From NCBI RefSeq assembly GCF_007994075.1, contig NZ_VIWU01000001.1, positions 7,998,001 to 8,062,000 on the forward strand: DNA of 64,000 bases. Direction: 5' to 3'. The number at the start of each line of letters is the position of its first letter. Position 1 is the first letter of the stretch. The stretch is from Pseudonocardia hierapolitana. GTDB taxonomy: Bacteria; Actinomycetota; Actinomycetes; Mycobacteriales; Pseudonocardiaceae. Both the position numbers and the translations under genes were made by a program. A model generated the notes under the pieces. It did no database searches. It had not been told where the DNA came from and worked only from the letters and a program-made list of their open reading frames with translations. Of this stretch, positions 58,612 to 64,000 are shown piece by piece.

Positions 58612-59462
58612 ACGCCCCACTCGCCGTGCCAGGACGTCGGACTCGCCGTATCGGGCCGCCGGCGCTGGTGGTCGGTGGCGGGCTGGTCGGGCTCGTCGTG
58701 GCGGCCGCGTTGCTGTCGTTCGTGTGGACGCCCTACGACCCGGTGCAGGTCGACCCCGCCAGCCGGCTCGCCCCGCCCGGCGCCGCCCACTGGCTGGGCA
58801 CCGACACGTTCGGCCGGGACGTGGTCAGCCAGCTGCTGGTGGGGGCGCGCACCACGCTGTTCGTCGGGGTCGTGGCCGTCGGGCTGGCCGGGGTGGTCGG
58901 CACCCCGATCGGCATCCTCGCCGCGATGGGCCCGCGGTGGCTGGGCGAGCTCGTGATGCGGGCGAACGACCTGGTGCTCGCGTTCCCCGCGCTGCTGCTC
59001 GCGATCATGTTCGGCGCGGTGTACGGGCCGAGCACGCTCACCGCGATGGTCGCGATCGGCATCGCGACGATCCCGTCGTTCGCGCGGCTCGCCCGTGGCG
59101 GCGCGCTGCAGGTGCTCGCCACCGAATACGTGCTCGCCGCCCGCGCTGCCGGTCGCCCGCGCACCGCGATCGCCGCCCGGCACGTGCTGCCCAACATCGC
59201 CGGGCTGCTGCTCGTGCAGGCGTCGGTGTCGTTCGCGATCGCGGTGCTCGCCGAGGCGGCGCTGTCGTTCCTCGGCTTCGGCACCCGCCCGCCGACACCG
59301 TCGTGGGGCCGGATGCTGCAGGAGGCGCAGCAGCTGCTCTACCTGAAGCCCGAGCTCGCGCTGTGGCCGGGTCTCGCGATCGCGCTCGCCGTGCTGGGCT
59401 TCAACCTGCTCGGCGACGGTCTGCGCGACCGGTTCGACCCGCGGCTGGTGGACCGATCATGA
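58608..59462 (+). CDS. peptide-type ABC permease, DppC family
   Basis: A 284-residue protein. HWLGTDTFGRDVVSQLLVGARTTLFVGV is the DppC motif with G-T-D-x-F-G-R-D intact. The EAA loop is EYVLAARAAGRPRTAIAARHVLPNIAGLL, and AALSFLGFGTRPPTPSWGRML follows. GTG start. Its stop overlaps the fused ATPase start by ATGA. Confidence 0.94.
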   Translation: MNAPLAVPGRRTRRIGPPALVVGGGLVGLVVAAALLSFVWTPYDPVQVDPASRLAPPGAAHWLGTDTFGRDVVSQLLVGARTTLFVGVVAVGLAGVVGTPIGILAAMGPRWLGELVMRANDLVLAFPALLLAIMFGAVYGPSTLTAMVAIGIATIPSFARLARGGALQVLATEYVLAARAAGRPRTAIAARHVLPNIAGLLLVQASVSFAIAVLAEAALSFLGFGTRPPTPSWGRMLQEAQQLLYLKPELALWPGLAIALAVLGFNLLGDGLRDRFDPRLVDRS

Positions 59463-61507
59463 GCGAGCTTGCGCGCGAATCATCGGCACCGGTTCTCGCG
59501 GTCCAAGGGCTCGAGGTCGGCACCGCCGACCTGCGGCTCGTCTCCGACGTCTCGTTCTCGCTGGCGGCGGGCGAGCGGGTGGGGCTGATCGGCGAGTCCG
59601 GCTCCGGGAAGTCGCTCACCGCGCTCGCGATGATGGGCCTGCTGCCCGAGGGCGTGCACGCGCGCGGCTCGGTGCGGCTGGCGGGTGTCGACCACGACCT
59701 CGTCGCCGCGCCGGAGCCGCGGCTGGCGGCCGTCCGCGGCGCTGCGATGACCATGGTGTTCCAGGAGCCGATGTCGGCGCTCAACCCGTCGATGCGGGTC
59801 GGGGACCAGGTGGCCGAGGTGATGCTGCTGCACGGCACCCGGCCGGACCGGCGCACCGCCCGGGCCGCGGCCGTCGAGCTCCTGGACAGCGTGCACCTCC
59901 CTGATCCGGAGCGGCTGGCCCGCGCCTACCCGCACCAGCTCTCCGGCGGCCAGCGGCAGCGCGTGATGATCGCGATCGCGCTCGCCAACGGCCCGAAGGT
60001 GCTGCTCGCCGACGAGCCGACCACCGCGCTCGACGTCACCGTGCAGGCCCAGGTGCTCGACCTGATCCTCTCCGGGGTGGCCGAGCGCGGCGCGGCGCTG
60101 CTGTTCATCACGCACGACCTCGCGGTCGTCGCCACCGTGTGCGAGCGCGTCATGGTCATGTACGGCGGGCGGATCGTGGAGTCCGGCCCGGTGAAGGAGG
60201 TGTTCACGCGGCCGCGGCACCCCTACACGCAGGGTCTGCTCGCCGCGTCCTACCTCGCCGACCTCGACGGCGACGGGCAGCTGCGCACCATCCCCGGCTC
60301 GGTGCCCGCCGCAGGCCGGTTCCCCGACGGCTGCGTGTTCCGCACCCGCTGCCCGAACGCCACCGACGACTGCACCGTCCTCCCGGCCTGGACCGAACGG
60401 GACGATGGTGGTTACGCCTGCTGGCACCCGGTGGGTCCGCCCGACGTTCAGGCCGAACGCACTTCCGGGGAGCCACCGCCGCGGCGGGGCAAGGCGGAGG
60501 CTCGCCCGGGAAGGCAGGGCTTTACAAGCCTGCAAAGTGGCTTTCCTGAGCGTCCGGAGCCGGCCCACCCCTCACCGCTGATCGAGGTCCGCGACCTGCA
60601 GCGCACCTACCGGCGGCCGCGCGCTTCGCTCCTGCAGGCTCCACCCCCGGTGCACGCCTTGCGAGGGGTCTCGTTCGACATCGCGGAGGGGCAGCGGTTC
60701 GGGCTGGTGGGCGAGTCCGGTTCGGGGAAGTCGACGCTGATCCGGCTGCTCGCCGGCCTGGACTCCCCCACCGCGGGGTCGATCACCTTCGACGGCCGCG
60801 ACGTCGGCGGGCAGCCGGAACGCAGGCTGCGGTTCCTGCGCGAGCGGCTGCAGGTGGTGTTCCAGGACCCGATGGGTTCCCTCGACCCGCGGATGCGGGT
60901 GCACGACATCGTGGCCGAGCCCCTGGCCGGCCGGCGCGAGCCGGACGTGCGCGGGCGGGTCGCGGAGCTGCTCGCCGCCGTCGGCCTCCCCCCGGACGCC
61001 GGCGATCGCTACCCGCACCAGTTCTCGGGCGGGCAGCGGCAGCGGATCTCGATCGCGCGGGCGCTCGCGCCGCGGCCGTCCGTGCTGGTCGCGGACGAGC
61101 CGGTGAGCGCGCTCGACGTGTCCGTGCGCGCGCAGATCCTCAACCTGCTCGCCGACCTCGTCGAGCGGTTCCGGCTGACGCTCGTGTTCGTCTCGCACGA
61201 CTTGTCCGTCGTGCGCCACGTCTGCGACACGATTGCCGTGCTGCACCGCGGCGAGCTGGTCGAGCTCGGGCCGTCGGCGCGGGTCGCCGACGCGCCGGAG
61301 CACCCGTACACGCGGCGGCTGGTGGCCGCCGTCCCCGCGATCGGCGGGGCCCTGGACGGTCGTACGACTGCCGACCTGCTTGCAGGGTCGGCCATCAACG
61401 CTGCCGAGCTGCTTGCAGGGTCGGCCATCAACGCTGACGACCTGCTTGCAGGGTCGGCCATCGATGCGGCCGACCTGGCCCGCGGAGCACCCGAGGAGTT
61501 CTCGTGA
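59459..61507 (+). CDS. fused double ABC ATPase (DppD-DppF type)
   Basis: A 682-residue protein with two complete nucleotide-binding domains. NBD1 has Walker [11 protein letters not shown], signature LSGGQRQRVMIAIALA, Walker [12 protein letters not shown] and the Cys cluster CVFRTRCPNATDDC. NBD2 has [39 protein letters not shown] and HDLSVVRH. The linker (about 335-370, GEPPPRRGKAEARPGRQGF then TSLQSGFPERPEP) is atypical. The C-terminal tail carries three 11-residue repeats of the (A)ADLLAGSAIN type. It powers the two permeases upstream; a fusion fixes the 1:1 ratio of the subunits. Confidence 0.93.
   Translation: MSELARESSAPVLAVQGLEVGTADLRLVSDVSFSLAAGERVGLIGESGSGKSLTALAMMGLLPEGVHARGSVRLAGVDHDLVAAPEPRLAAVRGAAMTMVFQEPMSALNPSMRVGDQVAEVMLLHGTRPDRRTARAAAVELLDSVHLPDPERLARAYPHQLSGGQRQRVMIAIALANGPKVLLADEPTTALDVTVQAQVLDLILSGVAERGAALLFITHDLAVVATVCERVMVMYGGRIVESGPVKEVFTRPRHPYTQGLLAASYLADLDGDGQLRTIPGSVPAAGRFPDGCVFRTRCPNATDDCTVLPAWTERDDGGYACWHPVGPPDVQAERTSGEPPPRRGKAEARPGRQGFTSLQSGFPERPEPAHPSPLIEVRDLQRTYRRPRASLLQAPPPVHALRGVSFDIAEGQRFGLVGESGSGKSTLIRLLAGLDSPTAGSITFDGRDVGGQPERRLRFLRERLQVVFQDPMGSLDPRMRVHDIVAEPLAGRREPDVRGRVAELLAAVGLPPDAGDRYPHQFSGGQRQRISIARALAPRPSVLVADEPVSALDVSVRAQILNLLADLVERFRLTLVFVSHDLSVVRHVCDTIAVLHRGELVELGPSARVADAPEHPYTRRLVAAVPAIGGALDGRTTADLLAGSAINAAELLAGSAINADDLLAGSAIDAADLARGAPEEFS
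61367..61465 (+). repeat. 33-bp tandem repeat, three copies, in the ATPase 3' end
   Basis: Units 61367-61399, 61400-61432 and 61433-61465 differ at only a few bases. They encode TADLLAGSAIN, AAELLAGSAIN and ADDLLAGSAID; a decayed fourth unit (AADLARGAP) follows. The frame is preserved. Each unit could form an amphipathic helix. Repeats of this kind expand by slippage or recombination. Confidence 0.9.
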
Positions 61508-62682
61508 GGTACCCGGTCGACGAAGAGGCCGTCGTCGCGCTCACGCGCGATCTCGTGCGCCTGCGCACCGTGAACGAGGACGGCGCGAAGGAGGCGCCCG
61601 CCGCGGAGCTGGTGGCCGGGACGATGCGGTCGTTCGGCTGGGAGCCGCAGGTCACGGAGGTGGCGCCGGGCCGGCCGAACGTCGTCGCGGTGGTCGAGGG
61701 CGGCGGCGGGCCGGGCCGCACGCTCGCGTTCGAGGGGCACACCGACGTGGTCACCGAGGGCGATCCGGACCGCTGGAGCGTCGAGCCCTACGGCGGCGAG
61801 ATCCGCGACGGCCGGCTCTACGGCCGCGGCTCCGCGGACATGAAGTCCGGGGTGGCCGCGATGCTGCACGGCGTGCGGGCCCTGCAGCTGGCCGGCCCGT
61901 TCCCCGGCCGGGTGCTCGTGTGCGCGCTCGTCGACGAGGAGGGGCTGATGCTCGGCGCGAAGCACTTCGCCGGCACCGACCTCGCCCGCGGCGTCGACGG
62001 GGCGATCATCTGCGAGCCCGAGGAGGGCGAGATCTGCACCTCGGCCAAGGGCGCGGTGCGGATCCGGGTGGACCTGCTCGGCGCGATGGCCCACGGCGCG
62101 ATGCCCCAGCACGGCCGCAACCCGCTGCCCGCCGCCGGGCGGCTGCTCGTGGCGCTCGCCGACCTGCAGGATCGGCTGCAGAAGGCCCATCCGGCCCATG
62201 AGCACCTCGGAGAGGTGTACGTGACCCCGACCGTGAGCCGCGCGGGCTCGCTCGACCAGATCAACGTCATCCCGGCCCGGGCGACCGTCGCGGTCGACGT
62301 GCGCACGATCCCCGGTGTCGACCACGCCGCGCTCGTCGCGCGTGTGCGGGAGCTGGCAGCCGAGGCGGGCGCGCCGGACGGGGTGGCGTCCGAGCTGGCC
62401 GTCGTCGACGACCGCCCCTGCGTGGAGATCTCCACCGACCACCCGCTGGTCACGGCCCTCGCCGCCGCCCACGAGGACGTGCTCGGCGAGCCTGCCCGCT
62501 ACGGCGGCGTGCCCGGCGCCACCGACGGCACGATCCTCACCCGCGACGCGGGGATCCCCACCGTCGTCTACGGGCCGGGCGGGAAGTGGATCGCCCACCG
62601 GGCCGACGAGTTCGTGGAGGTCGCCGACATCGTGCGGTGCGCGCACGTGTACGCCGCGGCGGCCGAGCGGTTCCTCCGATGA
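61504..62682 (+). CDS. M20-family metallohydrolase (ArgE/DapE/CPG2-like)
   Basis: A 392-residue protein. The zinc ligands appear in order: His in AFEGHTDVV, Asp in YGRGSADMKSG, the Glu-Glu pair in ALVDEEGLMLGAKH, an acidic residue in IICEPEEGE, and His in GKWIAHRADEFV. The dimerisation domain insert (AMAHGAMPQHGRNPLPAAGRL) is present. It should cleave an amide or N-acyl bond of an imported peptide or acyl-amino compound. GTG start overlapping the ATPase stop; its own stop overlaps the next gene. Substrate specificity cannot be assigned. Confidence 0.92.
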   Translation: MRYPVDEEAVVALTRDLVRLRTVNEDGAKEAPAAELVAGTMRSFGWEPQVTEVAPGRPNVVAVVEGGGGPGRTLAFEGHTDVVTEGDPDRWSVEPYGGEIRDGRLYGRGSADMKSGVAAMLHGVRALQLAGPFPGRVLVCALVDEEGLMLGAKHFAGTDLARGVDGAIICEPEEGEICTSAKGAVRIRVDLLGAMAHGAMPQHGRNPLPAAGRLLVALADLQDRLQKAHPAHEHLGEVYVTPTVSRAGSLDQINVIPARATVAVDVRTIPGVDHAALVARVRELAAEAGAPDGVASELAVVDDRPCVEISTDHPLVTALAAAHEDVLGEPARYGGVPGATDGTILTRDAGIPTVVYGPGGKWIAHRADEFVEVADIVRCAHVYAAAAERFLR

Positions 62683-64000
62683 CGCCCGCGCTCCCCTTCC
62701 CCGCGGGTCTCCCGATCGGCGACGGGTGGGTGCCCGCCGCCACCGCGGACGTCCGGTTCCCCTACGACGGCTCGGTCGTCGCGCCCGGCCCGGTCGGTAC
62801 GGTCGCCGACGCCGAGGCCGCGCTGGAGGCCGCGCTCGCCGTCCGTGCCGACGCGGCCGCACTGCCCTCGCGCGTCCGTCGGGACGTGCTGCTCAGCACC
62901 CGCGACGCGCTCGCCGCCCGCCGCGAGGACCTGGAGCAACTGCTCGTCCTGGAGACCGGCAAGCCCCTGGCCGACTGCCGGGTCGAGGTCGACCGCACGC
63001 TCGTCACGCTCGCCGCGGCCGCGGAGGAGGTCGCGCGACTGCACGGCGAGACCGTGCCGCTGGACCTGCTGCCCTCCGGCGACGGGATGATCGGCTTCTG
63101 GACCCGGCGGCCGATCGGCGTCGTCATCGGGATCACCGGGTTCAACTACCCGCTGCTGCTGGCCGCCCACAAGTTCGCCCCCGCGATCGCGGCCGGGTGC
63201 CCGGTGATCGGCAAGCCCGCACCGCAGACCCCCCTCGCGACGCTCTGGCTCGTCCACGCGCTCCGGGAAGCGGGCGTACCGCCGTCGACGGTGCAGCTGG
63301 TCACCGGCGACGCCGAGGTCGGTGCGCGGCTGGTGACCGATCCGCGGATCGGGGCGGTCTCGTTCACCGGGTCGGCCGAGGTCGGGCACCGGATCGCGCG
63401 CTCGGCGGCGCCGCGGAAGGTGCTGCTGGAGCTGGGCTCGAACGCCGCGCTCGTCGTCGCAGCCGACGCCGACCTCGACGCCGCGGCCGCCGCGATCCTG
63501 CGCGGCGGCTTCTACGCCTCCGGGCAGGCGTGCATCTCCGTGCAGCGGGTGCTGGTGGAGGAGCCCGCGGCCGACGCGCTGCTCGACCGCCTGGCCGCGG
63601 GCCTCGCGGACGTCCGCGTCGGCGACCCGCGGAACCCGTCGACCCGGGTCTCCGCACTGATCGACCCCGGGGCGCAGAAGCGGGTGGACGAGTGGGTCGA
63701 CGAGGCCGTCGCGGCGGGCGCGCGGCGGCTGCGGGACGGTGTTCCGACCGTGCTGACGGGAGTCCCGGACGGGGTGCGGGCCTGGGACGAGGAGGTGTTC
63801 GGGCCGGTGGTCTGCGTGCGCACGGTGCCGGACCTCGAGTCGGCGTTCGACGCGGTCAACGCGTCCCGCTACGGCCTGCACGCGAGCGTGTTCACCCGCT
63901 CGCTGGCCTCGGCGTTCCGCGCGATCGACCGCCTGGAGGTGGGGGGCGTGGTCGTCAACGAGGTGCCCGGATTCCGCTCCGACACGATGCCCTACGGCGG
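62679..64000 (+). CDS. NAD(P)-dependent aldehyde dehydrogenase (3' end beyond the window)
   Basis: The first 440 residues are visible. IGVVIGITGFNYPLLLAAHKFAPAIAAGCPVIGKPAPQTPL is the cofactor-binding region (usual KPAxxTP), SFTGSAEVG the nucleotide loop, the general base is Glu251 in LLELGSNAA, and the nucleophile is Cys285 in SGQACISVQRV. FGPVVCVRTV and GLHASVFT follow. The substrate is an aldehyde derived from the compound brought in by this operon, in line with the adjacent M20 hydrolase. The reading frame stays open to the window edge. Confidence 0.93.
   Translation, partial: MTPALPFPAGLPIGDGWVPAATADVRFPYDGSVVAPGPVGTVADAEAALEAALAVRADAAALPSRVRRDVLLSTRDALAARREDLEQLLVLETGKPLADCRVEVDRTLVTLAAAAEEVARLHGETVPLDLLPSGDGMIGFWTRRPIGVVIGITGFNYPLLLAAHKFAPAIAAGCPVIGKPAPQTPLATLWLVHALREAGVPPSTVQLVTGDAEVGARLVTDPRIGAVSFTGSAEVGHRIARSAAPRKVLLELGSNAALVVAADADLDAAAAAILRGGFYASGQACISVQRVLVEEPAADALLDRLAAGLADVRVGDPRNPSTRVSALIDPGAQKRVDEWVDEAVAAGARRLRDGVPTVLTGVPDGVRAWDEEVFGPVVCVRTVPDLESAFDAVNASRYGLHASVFTRSLASAFRAIDRLEVGGVVVNEVPGFRSDTMPYG

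Noticed and set aside
1..64000. CRISPR arrays, tRNA or rRNA genes, IS elements, prophage or integrase genes
   Set aside because: No regularly spaced direct repeats, cloverleaf-like segments, transposase or integrase motifs were found on either strand. The palindromic repeats lack any associated enzyme in the window.

Overview
The window reads as chromosomal DNA of a high-GC actinomycete, most likely a Pseudonocardiaceae/Pseudonocardia-type organism. The base composition is very GC-rich with G/C-ending codons, and GTG starts are common. There is a complete-looking ergothioneine operon egtABCD, two LLM-class (F420/flavin) oxidoreductases, an AcnR-type TetR regulator, a SARP/AfsR-like regulator, and several candidate leaderless promoters (a TANNNT-like -10 seven bases from the start codon). 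The genus is an inference. No rRNA, tRNA, CRISPR array, intact IS element or prophage was seen.

Layout. 1-6.2 kb: an RraA-like partial gene, a cupin, a GNAT, and egtA-B-C-D on the minus strand. 6.2-16.8 kb: acnR, prfC, an MFS/TetR divergent pair, an AhpD-like protein and an esterase. These are followed by an Nramp-related transporter with a structured leader and a 30-residue downstream ORF, then three sugar-decoration genes (acyltransferase, sugar C-methyltransferase, 3,5-epimerase). 17-23.3 kb: a large SARP-type regulator, a methyltransferase that lacks the segment after SAM motif I, and a divergent MFS/CGNR pair. 23.6-28.9 kb: a two-component system divergent from a secreted peptide-moxR-DUF58-VWA operon. 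29.8-32.2 kb: repeat-rich DNA with two copies of a complex palindrome, around a SnoaL-like and an AraC-family gene.

32.1-37.8 kb: a six-gene minus-strand catabolic operon (solute-binding lipoprotein, two permeases, two DapA/NanA-superfamily lyases, a GntR regulator). Its TTGACA-N18-TATTTT promoter has an 18-bp perfect palindrome almost exactly filling the spacer. One lyase resembles N-acetylneuraminate lyases, so a sialic/ulosonic acid or related sugar-acid substrate is proposed. 37.8-44.8 kb: exporters, two methyltransferase-fold proteins, an LLM oxidoreductase, a LysR regulator, a 101-bp inverted-repeat element, a frameshifted SDR gene and a small HTH protein.

45-54.4 kb: a LacI-governed divergent unit. 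Leftward it encodes two unrecognised beta-rich proteins and the LacI regulator. Rightward it encodes a peptide/opine-type ABC transporter (two permeases, two ATPases, binding protein) with a histidine phosphatase and an endonuclease/exonuclease/phosphatase-fold enzyme embedded in the same operon. Two identical 14-bp palindromes exactly 100 bp apart lie between the arms. This is the best candidate for an undescribed system: import plus dephosphorylation of some phosphoester. 54.4-64 kb: a second peptide-type ABC operon with fused ATPases, an M20 hydrolase and an aldehyde dehydrogenase that runs off the window, divergent from a GntR regulator with a textbook TGGTNNNACCA operator.
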